Below are positions 34,788-48,204 of a stretch of 64,000 bases of DNA, piece by piece. Where the stretch lies: contig CM075851.1 of assembly GCA_037975125.1 (NCBI GenBank), positions 120,806,908 through 120,870,907 on the forward strand, given 5' to 3'. The translations under genes were made by a program, and so were the position numbers. This stretch comes from Latrodectus hesperus (Eukaryota > Arthropoda > Arachnida > Araneae > Theridiidae). Position 1 is the first letter of the stretch. Each line of letters begins with the position of its first letter. The notes under the pieces were generated by a model. The model was given only the letters and a program-made list of their open reading frames with translations, had not been told where the DNA came from and did not search any database.

Positions 34788-36350
34788 GTGAGTTTTTAGA
34801 GCATTAATATATATTTACCTTATTTTTCAGTTAAATTCGTTTTAATTATATAATTTACATTGAATTCCTTAACGAGTATTTAGAATGAATATTTGAATTT
34901 TGCATTTTAATTCAATACTAAATTTCGTCAAGATCTTTATATTTTTATTTAATTTAAAATTAATTTTCCTCTATATATATTTTGACTTATAACAAATACA
35001 TTGATGTACAAAGGGAAAGAGGAATAATTAAATTAACAAATTATTTTTGTTTTACTGGTTTGATCTGTCCATCACATTTACTTGGAGACTTTAATTACTG
35101 AACTTTACATTTTGAAAAAGAAACAAATTTACTGATTAAATTAAAAGAGATTTCTCTTAAAAGCTTGTTTCTACTTTATTTAAAAGGGTTTCTAAATTTT
35201 GCATGTTTGTGCTATTATGAGAGTTTTTTTGTAATTAGCAAATGACCCAGGAGTCTAAAATAAAACTATATAATGATAAATATTGTGATTTAAGATGGTT
35301 TTTCAAGTTATTTTACTAATAAAATTTCCTTGAAACCATGCTTAAAAATAAATTGCATACAATTTATCAAAATTAAAAAAAAAAAAATACTGAAATGCTG
35401 CTTTTTAACATTATTTTATCAGTAATTTGATTTATAATGTTTTTATTATCTATTGTCTTTCAAAACTGAGCAGGTTATGTATACTTTAAAGGATCACAAC
35501 TTCTTGCCCAATTATATATTAAAGCATTTTATTGTATTAAGCGTATAATAAGTTGAACTAACATACAGATAAAACACATTTAAACTTGCATGTCGGTAAG
35601 ACATAAAAGCATTTTATTACTATGTTATACAAAAGAAAAAATAAATCTCCCAAATAAATTATATGCAATGTTCTTAAAAGTTTGATCTAAAAATAGACGT
35701 CAATAGCTTTCAGCTATCAGAATAACAACTGTAATTTTAAAGTTAAAAATTCAAACTTTTGATCAACTTAATATATATATTTTTAAATAGAGGTTTCAAT
35801 TTTATAATATTTTATTTTTCACTGACAAATACTACTGTAAAATAATTATATCCTACCAAATGTATGTGTTATAAATATTGAGTTTAGAATTTTAATTCTT
35901 GTCTAACTATTTTGAAATTGATTGGTTAATTTAGCATCCTTTCTGGTGAGTAGGATTTACTTGCACACAATTTTGATGTATAATGCAATTGCTTTGAATA
36001 CAGTGGTATTTGAAGATAATGCATTTCAGTAAATATCTCTCATATCTTATAAAGGGATATACTGATTTTATTTATTAAACATATTTAAACAAGGTTTTTG
36101 AAAATTCAGATTGTAATTGAACAAATGTTTGATTTCAATTAGGTGATCAAAATAATTATAATTTCTTCATAAAGTACAATGTTTAATTTTTAAAATTGCT
36201 TATTATTTTATAATTACAATAACCTACACAATTAATATACTTTTGCTAAGCAATTTTATTATGTAATTATAATGCATCCTTAAAAATTTAATATGTTTGT
36301 TGTTCATGTTTTTCTGTAATAATTTTCATATTACAAGAAATTAATAATAA
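34788..36350. other. AT-rich noncoding stretch, possibly intron
   Basis: No gene, repeat end or RNA signature seen. Confidence 0.5.
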
Positions 36351-36354
36351 TAAT

Positions 36355-36690
36355 AGGTCACTGCTTTCTATAATTCTCCTTCAAAGCATAGTAGCCCTTG
36401 GCTGCCTCAATCACATGCTCTCTCCAGTGTCTTCTATCATTAGCAACTCCTCTCCAGTTCTTCATTTTTAAAGTACTTAACTCTTTTAGTATCATCCAAC
36501 CATCTAGTATATTGTTTCTTTAGCCCAAAATCACTCTGGTTTTTTTAGATATTTTTGTGGGATTATCATTTGGGCTCCTCCAAATATAGCCAAGCCAACT
36601 TAATCCGTTATTACTGATTTGTATTATCTGCAGTTGTCTATAGAGCCTGTACAGTTGTATCTAGCTCTCCAACGTCCTTCCTGTTCTCGG
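36355..36690 (-). pseudogene. LINE C-terminal fragment (RTE/Jockey-like tail)
   Basis: On the minus strand the sequence reads RWLGYIWRSPNDNP, then a frame-broken linker, ILDGWMILK, and LKMKNWRGVANDRRHWREH before a stop near the element end. This RLGHVxR...RWxDDxxxDL...NWRxxAxDRxxWR layout is the familiar C-terminal tail of certain arthropod LINE ORFs. Frameshifts are present. The upstream RT domain is missing. Confidence 0.7.
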
Positions 36691-36692
36691 TC

Positions 36693-37050
36693 AAAGATAG
36701 TTATAAGGATTTTTCACTCAAACACATTTATTACTCAGATTTTTTTTGTATGATTATACACGCACAATTGTTATTTTGTTAAATTTTTATTATAATATAA
36801 TCTTATTATATAAATAAACAATTAATAAATTGGGCTAAAGATAGTTCTGAGGGTTTTTCACTCAGATACATTTATTACAGATTTTTTTGCTATGATTATA
36901 CACACAAAATTGTTATTTTGTTAAATTGACAATAAACAATTGTGTTAAATTGGGCCAAAAATAGTTCTGAGGTTTTTCACTCAAATACATTTATTACTCA
37001 GATATTTTTGGTATGATTATACACAAATTGCTTATTACTTTAAATTTCCT
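36693..37050. repeat. Three-copy tandem repeat (about 120-145 bp)
   Basis: Copies start near 36,693, 36,837 and 36,957. Each runs (A)AGATAGTT.T..GG.TTTTTCACTC, then ACATTTATTAC, then TATGATTATACACAC and TTGTTATT. The second and third are separated by 120 bp, the first two by 144 bp. It starts right beside the LINE fragment. Confidence 0.85.
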
Positions 37051-38429
37051 GTTAATTTTTGATGTTTAATAATTTAAGAGGTAACACTTTTTACAGTACT
37101 GTAAAATCAATCGTTTTAGTTTATTCTGTAATATTTCAACAACTTCTAAATTTTCAGTAATGCACATGCTTTTAACCCATTACATTTTGTATGAATGCAT
37201 GAAATGCTGCAGAGTGCATATAGAAAAAATACAAATGATCTGAAGTTGTGTTAGACTTGTATAGAAAATTAGCATTGAATTTCCTTGAAAGGTATTAGGA
37301 ATAGAATTTGAGGTGAATAACATTTCAAAAATTATAATTTGAGTTTATTATAACTTTTCATTTCTATTAATGTTAAGTATAAGTTGGCTTGAAAATTTTC
37401 TTTATAAATTAAGTTTTTGATTTTTTAAAATGATATGAAATTCATAAAATTTAAAAATTTTCCACTTTCAATATGAAGTTTGTGTTTTTGATTCATTACA
37501 AGTAATATTATCAGTTCAATAATTTCATTGTGGTTGTCGAATGAATTATCTTTTTGAAGATTTAAAATGAGGCAATGATTTCCTTTAATCATTTCTTAAA
37601 AATTATTTCACATTTGTTAATTTGTTTTTCCTAAAAGATCAGACAAAAATCACAAACTTCATAAATAAATCATTCCATAATGAAGCATTTGAATTAAGAT
37701 TTTTAAATTAATCTGATCTAATTTGTTAATTATTTTATTAAATCAAATATTACTGGCAAAAGCTATAGAAATGGCCAAAAATGTATAAAATTTCTATCGA
37801 AGTGTTTTAATATAAGTATTATACAACAAAATTTATATGTAAAACATTAGTTTCAATTAAAATTTTTATCTAATTATTTCTACTAATATTGCATTAAACA
37901 GAATTTTGAGTAATCTGATTGTTAACTGATATTTTAAATAAAAGCATTGATAAATCTTGAATGTCCAAAAATAGAATTATTTCATATTTTTCATTGAATA
38001 TGAGTTTTTTAACTATTTAAATTTCTCTTCAGGAAGAACTTAAATTTTAATCTTATCCTATAAAATAAAAATGTGCGATTCTTGCAAGAATATAATACAA
38101 AATGAATTGTCAAATGTTTGTTAGATTAGAAAAAGCAAAAGAATAAAAGTGCTTTTTTTACTCGTATTCTAAAGAGATATTTAACCTATTTTGAGAAATG
38201 GACAGTTTAAAAATTTAAATATAATAAATATTTTGTTTATTATTTTATCTCAGTATTAAATATGTATGATATCTTTAAGGCTTATCCAAATATTACCAGT
38301 AATTTCAAGTTTGTTATAATGTTAAACAAAATGATCCAAATAGAGCTAACTTATTTGACAAATAATAATTTTGAAAAATGTGAAGACACTGTTTTCTGAA
38401 TACTGATTCGAAAAAAGATTAATTATTTT
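37051..38429. other. AT-rich noncoding stretch
   Basis: Nothing supportable was seen. Confidence 0.5.
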
Positions 38430-39530
38430 TATATAATAATCGACGTGTCTTTCGCGAACATGGCGCTTTGTTAAGTTGCTAATTCAATAGGATTTCAGTC
38501 ACAATGGTAAGGAGGCAATCTTAGAACGGAATGATCTTCTGCTTTTAAAAGTTCGTCAATGTGATATTTTTTGGTAGGTGGAGCATTCATTTTAATTAAT
38601 TGAAACAGTTCAGGCTTTCTCATAGTGCTGTCATACTGTATATTTTTGTCATCCAAATATTTACACATTTTAGCTTTCGTCGAATATTTCGTCGGTACTG
38701 GATTCAAAATCTTCGTATGGTACGATGCATTACCCATTATTATGATGGAATTACAAGGGATATTAGGTAGCAATTTTTCTCGTAACCACTTTTCAAAATT
38801 TTCGTAATTCATTTGCCCATGGTAATCACCTGTTGCACAGCCTGCTTTAAATACTAATTCTGCATTCGGCACAAATCCATCTTTCGATCCAGCATGCACA
38901 ACAATTAACCGATTTCTAGCACCATCTTTTACGAAAGCATCAAGTTTTTGATCTTGCCAGCATTTTGAGAAGGAAAGGTTGCTGTCAATCCAAGTTTCAT
39001 CCACATAAATAATGCTTTTTTGGATTTCTCGATATTTTTTATTTCTTTCAAGTACCGGCATCTCTACGAAATTATATCTGGCCGTTCAATCAGTAGTTTC
39101 CTTTTATTTTGGCATCGTTTCCAACGAAATCCAATTTGATGCAGGACTTTCCTTAAAGATTTCCTTTTCTAAGAAAAATTAATCTTTTCTTTCAACACTG
39201 GCTATAATAATGAAATGGATGGAATTTTATTAGATGCATAAAATTCATTTACTGTATTTCGAATGACACATAAATCAAAATTGTCCAAAACTACATTCCG
39301 TTCTGCAGGTCGACTACGCTGTTTCCCTGGAGTTGAAAGCCTGCTATCAGTTGTGGATTCCTTTTTAATTCTTTGGACAGTTCTAAGAGAAACGTCAGTA
39401 GCAGCCGCAGTACGTTCCTGTGCTTTCTGATCGATTGCGAAGTAGACTTTGCTTCATTTTCAAAAAATATGCACACGTTATTAACGATGTTACGTTCTTT
39501 AGAACGCAATGTTTTCCCTTTTAGAGACAT
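38430..39530 (-). pseudogene. IS630/Tc1-like DDE transposase relic
   Basis: The N-terminal part (39530 down to about 39,300) begins MSLKGKTLRSKERNIVNNV and, after a frameshift, continues with a helix-turn-helix-like region (SLRTVQRI in another frame). From 39061 to 38495 an open frame shows KSIIYVDETWIDSNLSF (first catalytic Asp). Then comes IIIMGNASYHTK, where the family has MDNASYH, so the second Asp appears to be Gly. It ends LRLPPYHCD followed by a stop where the family continues (L)NPIE with the catalytic Glu; NPIE is still readable after the stop. It is a dead copy of a transposase type common in arthropod genomes. The element ends were not located. Confidence 0.85.
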
Positions 39531-41676
39531 TATGTGTTCTGAAAAGAACAGTTTTAAATCAATAAAAAATACTAAAAATCAAGAGCGCTGAGAATACAAC
39601 CTCCTATGCTAAGTAGAAAGCAAAGAATGGAGAGGAGAAAATCGTGTTCTTAGCCAAAGAGAAGAACGGGCGAAGAATTTGTTTTAACCCTAAACGTCGT
39701 GATCGTTTTACTGTTCAAACCTCTGAAAGAATGAACCCTTCCACCGGATACAGATCTCACCCGCCTTCTCGTGATGGTTTAAAATATTCAACCTAATGAT
39801 ATAGTGTATAATTAAAGTTACATGTTATGTCCTTAATAATTACTTTCAGTTATTAATGTATGCTTTCTGTATGTTACTGGAATTATACTTCATGTTTCTA
39901 TGCCACCAAATCTTTTTTAATAATATTCTGAAGTTGAAATACAATATTTATGTAACATAAATGACAACTGTTGTCATTGCTACATTACTTAATATTGCTA
40001 TATGTTGTCAATAGATTATTAGAAAAGCAATTATTTAAAATTCTGGGGTATATACTGATAATTTTACAATGGTCAAAGATAGTTTCCACTTTTTTTTTAA
40101 TACAGATCTGATAATATTTGGGTAAATTGTTTAATAAATTCTAATAAATGCAAAATCTGCACCACATGCAAATCTATATTTCACAGCAAATGTTCTCATT
40201 ATAAAGTGTTATATAACAATAAATATGATAAAAAAATATGTAAAAATTATAAATAATGTGAATGTCTTATAAATGTTTTCTTAAATTTTATAGTTTGAAG
40301 AAAAATAAGACAAACATGAATCATTTGTAAAATGTATTTTGTTTCCTGAGATTATTGCGATTCGTTGATAGTATAATGTATGATTCTTAGAATTATGACT
40401 TCAATTCTTAGGAGAAATATATTTGTTACATCTCTCTACGACATCACAGAGTGTGTCGCGCATCATGTGGCGAAAGTCGTTCCAATTACTCTCCTCAACA
40501 GATATCAAATACCTATATTTCTTTAGCCTGTCTAAAGTGCATTTGCTCGAACGACGCGTCCGTACCAAAGAGCGCGGGAATTCATTTCACCCCTTCCAGA
40601 TGGGATAGGAAATGCTAATTTCCATTATAAATTAAGTTAATGAGAAAGGATTGCGATAAAATTAATTTTGAAAACATTTCATTGTAATGGTTGTTTATTA
40701 CTATTGTTTTTTCTTTTATTTACTTTTTTGAATACATCTTCATTTGGCTTTCTTATTTAAATGTAATAATGCGGCTAAAATTGGTAATATGTTATAAACA
40801 GTAATGTAAGGAAAATTTTGATTTTTCAAAAAGTTTTAAAAATTCTATGCACGAAAAACAAATTTACTGTTATCTCATGCTGTCCATCATGCTATTGTTA
40901 GTGTCTTTTTATGACATTTGATAATTTATTTCAGGAGAAACAAATGACTAGAAACATGTGAAAGAAAAAAAATTGTAGATTTTTTTGGGAAACAATAATA
41001 AATGACCAAAAAAATTTCCACTGTCTGAAAAAATATAATTCATGCAAAGAAAAATTGGAAAGAAAAAAAGCTCAAAATACTATTTTATCACTGCAATCTG
41101 CCTCTAAAAGCATAATTCATATAAAAAAGTATATTGGAAGAGAATAGGAATGATTTTACTAATTTTTTACTGTGTTCATGAAATAAAAATTCAATATTTA
41201 TCTTTATTATTTGGATTATGAATGTCCAGCTTTGTTTTCATTTCTTGCTCACTTCATTGAACTTTCAGAAAATTATCTACATATTCCTATTGAAAAAACA
41301 ATGATGCAGTTCTTGCTTTTTAAAATATTCATATAGATATAATTGTACCTGTGTTTTGAGCATTTTGCGGCGATAATTTCCTTCATAAAAAACACTTCTT
41401 GATGGATGCTAGTTGATTTATTTGATCCCTTAAATAACGGCACTTCTATATAAGAAATTAGTTTTGCTTTTTCCATATTCCCTATAATTTTACTTGATTA
41501 CTGATAACGATTTTATTTTTTCTATGAATATTTACATGTAAAGGACTGAGAAAGTATATACCATTAAAGTGTGTGGAGATTCTCAAAATATTATAAAGAT
41601 TTCACAAGATTTATTAAAATAGATGAAATCATAAGATAAGGCAACCCATTTGAATTTGGATTAACTGAATAATAAA
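39531..41676. other. Noncoding stretch with a GC-richer patch
   Basis: 39,590-39,790 is richer in GC than its neighbours and may be the flank of the transposase element. The rest is AT-rich. The 61-codon frame at 40423 has no recognisable homology. Confidence 0.4.
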
Positions 41677-41679
41677 ATG

Positions 41680-41925
41680 TACCGCCCATCCTGGTCAGCG
41701 TACCTGATTGCGGATAGGGAGGTCCGGGGTTCGAATCCCGTTTCGAGCATGTGTGTACTTTCCCTCTCTCCTTTCTTTGCCCTTTCCCTGTATGAATGGG
41801 TTGTACATGGTTGCCTATTAACATGTACCTCTGACATGTGTTGCGGAAGTCGGACTCCACACCAAATTACGGTTCAGTTGGAAAAATAGAGCAGCGCTCC
41901 CCATATTGCCTGCTTAGCTGACACA
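41680..41925 (+). repeat. tRNA-derived SINE, family 4 (copy 2)
   Basis: The head has GGTCAGCGTACCTGATTGCG, then GGTCCGGGGTTCGAATCCCG (B-box). The body includes GGTTGCCTATTAACATG, CGGACTCCACACCAAATTAC and a terminal AGCAGCGCTCC block shared with the minus-strand copy at 48.2-48.5 kb. Anticodon-like bases suggest an Arg-type tRNA ancestor, but this is only suggestive. Confidence 0.85.
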
Positions 41926-43660
41926 GGACAGCAAAAAGTTATTTCGTTCTGTAACTTATTTTTAATTGATATGGTGAGGACGCCAGTCTTTAAAAAAACA
42001 ATCTTATGTTCCTGGAGAGACATCAACCATCTAACTAGTGTCTTGAAAGAATAATGGGAATAACCATGACTGTTATTTTTTTTTTCTAAATGTAGAACAA
42101 AAGTAATTTTTGGTTGAGTAAGCTGTGAGCACTTGTCTTGGAATTATGTTAGATATCATGTCCACATCAGAAGATAATTCGTAAAATTTTCTAATATCAA
42201 TTTAATTCAACAGTATTGAATTCATAAATAAACCATTAACTCTGAAAATTTTATTCTTAGTATGTTAAAGAAAATAAAAAGGTTTAGAAATGATAAGATT
42301 GACATTTTTCTAGGGTGATTTTTCATGATATCTCATTGAACAAGTTTTTACCACTAATTGCACTTATCATTAGAACTCTACTATTAGGCACTTAAACTGT
42401 ATCTTAATCAAAATTACTGATGTTATTTGCGAGGTTATCTATATTTCACTCACAAATCATATACCTACAAAATATAATGAAATTGATTTAAAAAGAATTT
42501 ATTGTTCGTTATATCTATTATATCTGAAATTTGACTGTATGAAATTTTTTTTAGGAATGAATGCCTTGAAGGAAACTATTGTGAATAGAAAATATTAACA
42601 TTCTATTTAATAAAAAAAATTTTTTTTTCAGTTCACAAGAGGAAATGCTAAATTTAAATTGTAATGGTCTGTCCTAACGAGACCATTGAATTATTTAAAT
42701 TCATAAATTACTGTGCAACACAAACATAAATTATTAAATGTAAGCTAAAAATGTATTAGACTTAAGCTGCCTTGTTAATTTTAACAGCTTTGAAACTTAT
42801 CAAACATAACTGAAAGGTCGTGAATAAAAATGCGACAAAAAATGATTTGATGTGTGACTTAATTCAATTTTGTTAATGAGTATGTTATATCTCGCAAAAA
42901 AAGTTAATCTAAAAGTGAATATAAACAAATGCTGAAACAAATACGATGTAACAATCGTAATTAAGATACTTAGTATTTTAACGTGGTTCAGTCGCAGTAT
43001 TAAATAACACGTAGAATCCTACACAAGTGAGAAAATTGTGAATTTTAAATTATGCTTTAAATAGATAAGGAAAATTTCGTTGCTGTATTTAAAAACGAAG
43101 TTCACTTAATTTCGCTTAAAAGAATTTTAATGTTTTCAACTTCAAGTATGTTCATTATACTTGCTTAAAATGAAGTAGAAGCAAATGTTTGCTGTCATTG
43201 TGATAATTATTTTTCCAGCTTTACTTCGTTGTTAGGAAGTGACAAAAAAAAGTATTTACAAGTAAGGAAAATGTCAAATTAAAAATATCAATTTTTGCTT
43301 CATAACTCTCTGAAAATAAAGGTGATATTAAAAGGAAAAATAGAACAAGTTAATATTAGTAATCGTAGACTCTCATTTTTAGTACCCAAGAATTCATAAA
43401 AATGAAGTTGTTACTGCGAAATAAGTTTTTTTCTGAAAATATTCATCTAACCTTTGCACAAAATGAAAAATGAGCTCGGTTTATATAACGTCATATTCGA
43501 GTTGCACATTAACACAATCTTTGGTCACTGTCTATTTGATTTTGATGAGTTTTGAATGAGAACTTAGAAGTATAGGATGTCACTAAAATACACTTAAATG
43601 AAAACATTTTTACTCAAAAAAATTAAAGCAAATTCCGTTTTTACTATGTCGAACTGAAAA
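41926..43660. other. AT-rich noncoding stretch
   Basis: Nothing supportable was seen. Confidence 0.5.
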
Positions 43661-43664
43661 CTGA

Positions 43665-43830
43665 ATGATTAACGTTCTTGTCTTCGTTTCAACAGTTTGT
43701 AGGTTCGATTTTTACCTCGGATACGGACGTTTGTAGTAGTTTCAACTTCATTTGAAACTGTTGGTCCTCTTTTAATTTGCTCTCGAGGGTAAAACCCATC
43801 GTGACATGCAAACCAAATTCAAGAAGGACA
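43665..43830 (+). repeat. SINE family 3, older copy with tRNA-like head
   Basis: The head GATTAACGTTCTTGTCTTCG then GTAGGTTCGATTTTTACC (B-box-like) precedes a body with ACGTTTGTAGTAGTTTCAAC, TTTAATTTGCTCTCGAGGG and a CAAACCAAATTC tail. The body matches the minus strand of the copies at 27.1 and 45.9 kb, so this is the longest copy of that family in the window. Confidence 0.65.
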
Positions 43831-45896
43831 ATGAGTGTCTTCAAACTGAACCTTATGCTTGGAATTTTATGATGATTTATTTTGTAAACGAGAACTTTCC
43901 AGAAGCTATCAAATTACTTTTACAGACGACTTCATCAGAATCTTAAGGAAAAGCATTGTAGTTTATATATAAATATTTGAAATCGTAACTATCTATTTCT
44001 TTATTAGATTGCTCGTGAACCGTGGGAAACCTTGATATTTAAGAAATTAGTGTTAATAAATTATTCTTGTTTAATTTTATTTGAACCCAAACCAATTGTA
44101 CTAAAAGCATGCACGGCAATTTTTCTCTACTGATAAAGTAAGAGAAGTTGTATCAGCTCAACTTTTGACCTGATCCTTGACTGATTGCCCTTAATTTTAT
44201 CATCTTTGTAATTCTAAATAAAGATGCATTTGATAATGGAACTATATCCATTAACGAGTCAACATAGCCTACAATTTCCACAGATTCAACTGTTCATTGT
44301 CGTTACCTTAAAAATTTCTTCTATGAAAGCAAGATTTTATCATGAAAGGTTATATTACATAGGTAATCAAGTGAAATCGTGTGTTTTGTAGAGGATGTAC
44401 TGAAAATATTTTTGAAGATATATCTGTTTTTAAGAAAATGAATAAGTATTTAAAAAATTTTTTTTCAACACCTAATAATTCCAAATTGCATACAAAAGAG
44501 AAAATTGTTTTCAAAAGTTCAAAAATTTTTACACTTGAAGGCGAAGATTCGTTTCTGAGAACGTGATATGATGTTGATAAAGCTAGTGAATTTAAAACTA
44601 GAAGTTTCGCATCGTCATGTAATATAAAATTTTTGACTTCATGAATCAATCGCGGCTAAAGATCGGTTTCTAGTATTTGCAGATGTGTTTAAGAGTATCA
44701 AATGCATATAATTATGTAGCTCAAAATGAACTTAGATAATATTTATGTTTAAGTATCTATATTCTACTAGAAACATTTTAGTAAATCATTTCAAGATATA
44801 TCGGAAGGCCGTGCTTCTTAAGTTGCCAACTGATTGGTTGAATATCTGCTCTTTAATTCAAGAGTTCGCGAATTTCATTTCTACTTTGAGCAGAGATTCT
44901 TATAGTGGTTCCAAATCCAGTTTAAACATTAGTCTGGGTCCAATAAGCCTTATGTGGGAAAAAGTTTCTTCAAGCGACAAATGAAACAAAAGACACTGCC
45001 TCTTAATACTGCATGAAATACTCTTAATTGATGAGATTTTTATTTGGGAATTAAAAATTCCTTTAGTACTATTTCTTTTAAAAGAACCTCTATTTAGACC
45101 TTATAAGTACGAGATATTTGGTTGCATCTCGATTGAGCTTGTTCACCTCTTTTTACAAATACAAAGTTTCACCGAATGTAGGTACAAAAAAAAAATAATA
45201 ATTGAGTACAAGAAAAAATAGATGAAGCTGGAAAATTAAAGGCAGTGTATAAGAGCAAAACTTGTATTTGAAAAAGGATATAAACTTGTTTCTTTCATGA
45301 ATACCAAAACAATACCTGTAAGTATTCGAAACATTCTGGAAATGACAGTAGAAAATTGAAGATGATTGAATTCTAAAAATTGCCGCTGCTTTTGATATGG
45401 AAATAGGAAGTTTAGACGCTGCAAATGTGTTAATTTCCCTTTACATATCTTGCTAAAACCAAAGCTTGGACAAACAGGAATATTTAAAAAATATTGGAAC
45501 TACTTTTATTCGTGCGCGCGCGCGTTATAATGCTTTTTCTGTCGGGGATGTATTTTAAAAACTGAAAATTCGTTTACTGGATTGAGTAAGAATAATACTT
45601 TTTTCAAAAATCGAAACTATTATAATTATTATCTCTTAAAAAATAAAGTCATGTGGAAATGCAGACAGAAAGATCTGAGGCTGTACACAGACACACGTTT
45701 TCCCGACTCTATACTCGGGTGTTAAAGGGGGAAAGAAGGGACAAGTCTCAATTTTCAATCGAACTCAATTGTTGCGTGTTGTCTAATGGCAGCTGGGACT
45801 CGTAAAATATGATGTCATTGAGAAATAATGTGTGTAAGTAATACCTTTGTAATGGAAGGTTAAGTTTGGGGTCTTCTGCCTAGTCCCTGCTTCAAA
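43831..45896. other. Noncoding stretch
   Basis: No gene recognised; short frames around 44.4-45.4 kb lack homology or codon-like composition. A (CG)n run lies at 45,511-45,524. From about 45,690 the DNA becomes GC-richer and may be an unrecognised repeat. Confidence 0.4.
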
Positions 45897-45909
45897 ACCC
45901 ACTCTCGGG

Positions 45910-45985
45910 TTTGTTTGTTTTTTTGTCGCTCAACGGTCATTTTTTGCCCACGAGGGGTAATTAGACCAGGACTTACGGCTTAAAG
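45910..45985 (-). repeat. Short SINE copy, family 3, with 13-bp target duplication
   Basis: A 76-bp insert lies between perfect direct repeats ACCCACTCTCGGG at 45897-45909 and 45986-45998. The core GTCGCTCAACGGTCATTTTT and TTAGACCAGGACTTACGG matches the copy at 27.1 kb. On the minus strand the tail is AAAAAAACAAACAAA, which fits target-primed retroposition. Confidence 0.9.
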
Positions 45986-45998
45986 ACCCACTCTCGGG

Positions 45999-48204
45999 AT
46001 CACAATAGTACCCTCACTGGTGCCTCACTTTAATAAGGAGACTATTTCTTCCGTTCCTATAGTGATGAAAGGGGAAAATCCTAGTAGTAAAAAATATCTT
46101 CATAGTTTTGTAATGCACTATGAAATGGGGTTTCATGTATAGGTCAGTTAAAATTGAAATGAATGAACAGCAAAACACTTAAAATTTTCCATTGAAGTAG
46201 GAGATATATGCATTTTTGATAGCCAGCGTGTTGGAAAAAGAATAACTAAGGGCAGTAAAAATTGTAAATACTGTTATATTTTTTATATAAAAAATTATGA
46301 GAATGTAAGGAGAGATGAAAACGTAAGACTTTTTCATCTATTCTCAGTGGTTACGCTTCAAGAGATAACTTTAAAGGTAAAAAAAAAAGGAATCTTGTTG
46401 CTTCGTTCTTGAAGAGTGAAGAAATTCGAAGCAGAATAAGCAACTTTATTGATAGTTTGAAATCTCGGCGTTAATTACAGTTTATATTAGTTACGAAGGT
46501 TATATTAATTGCAAAGTTTTTTCGTAAAGAAAAGGCATTTAAGTTAGTGAAAGACATCCTAAAATCTAAGCGCAAACAATGCCTTAATGTTTCCATATTC
46601 ATTCGATGGCCATGATTGTTTATTCTTAGTGAACTTTTTACTTACATGGGGGAATTTGTCCTTTTTCAGATTGATAATAATTGGGATGATGAAATAATCA
46701 CCAATGTATGGATATAAAGTACAAGAGTTCTCATTAGAGCAATGAGATGAACCACGGAACATCACTTGAGAAAACAGATTTGATGATATATTGGTTGTGG
46801 CAAAATATTTGTATTTCCTTAAACTTCTTGTTGTGGATTGGCGATTTCAGCGAAACTGCGTGTGTGCATTTTATTTTAGGTTGTGTTATTTTGTGAAATT
46901 GCTTCACTTTGTCTAGATTTGTATGATTTTTCCCCAAACTAGTGACATAAAAGATTTCTCATTTGCAAGAGAATATTTATTGTTACGAAATGATGCCGAT
47001 TCAAGTTAGAGTAGGAAGTAATCAAACAAGCACAAGAATTAAAGAGGAAAGTGTTGCAAATAATTTAAAATCAAGTACAGTCCTAAAATAAAACTGAACT
47101 TAATTGTAGGATTTTTTTTTCGAAATATTAATAGAGCAATTCAAATGGCTCGACAGCTTTTTGTACAAATTATTAATAAATGGTACAGTTAAAATTGTTT
47201 TAGAATTTCATAGGTTATACATCTAAATGTTTATTATATCTTAGCTGTTATTGCAATTCATATCTTCACGAAGTAAAATGTTTACTAGAAACTTTATGAG
47301 CTAGTATCTGAATATTCATCATTCTGTTGAATTTATCAACCAAACCTTGGATGTGAATGTTGATTTCGGAATCTACTTAAACCTTAAGTACCAGCCTTAG
47401 TCCTCAGGTACAAAAGTATGTGACTTGAGAATAACAAACCAAACAGTGAATTTTATTTGGAAAGATCTTATTTACTAAGATTGCGTGCATTGAAATTCGT
47501 AGAAAACAGAATATGCAACAGTTAAAAGAAAAAAGGGATTACTAAATTATTCATATTATTTAGTTTAGTTTTGATATTATTGCATCTTACTTTAAAGAAT
47601 CATTTTAAAACATGAATTTAAGCTTCAAAAATTATTTAAAACTGAGATTTTCCGAAACTGAAAAAATACATCTACATTGATATAATTTACTTGGATACTT
47701 AGATATAAATTTTTTCATCTCGAATTTTAAAGATGTAAAAATCATTAATCTATTCTGTCGCGGAAAATCTACCATTTATAATACAAATGTTGCCGTTATT
47801 AAATAAATTAATTTTACATTTATTATTTATTCGATTTCGCAGTAATAGATCAAATTAATAATCCTGTAGGGCTTTGCCGATGTTTTCACACACAATTTCA
47901 GGGTGAAACGGATTTCTTTTAGCTATACCAATACACGAATAAGGAATAATCTTAAGTAATCCGCGCTTAAGAAGTCACATGTTTTTGACGAGAATCAGAT
48001 TTCAACCCGTTTTCCCCTCGTAGCTTTAATTTGCAGTTACAGACAGAAAAAAATTTATGTACAAATATATGATATGTTGATATTTTTCGTTTTTAATTTA
48101 AAGTTTTTAAAAGTTGCAATTTTATTTTATATATATCGATAACTTTGCAATGCAGGGGAGAGTTTTAAATATTTGTTTTTTCTTTTTTACTTTTTGAATG
48201 AATA
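45999..48204. other. Noncoding stretch
   Basis: Short frames (for example 46559-46937 minus) have no recognisable family. Nothing else was seen. Confidence 0.4.

Noticed and set aside
44350..45424. Several 60-100-codon frames on both strands
   Set aside because: No homology recognised, overlapping in both strands, composition as expected from AT-rich drift.
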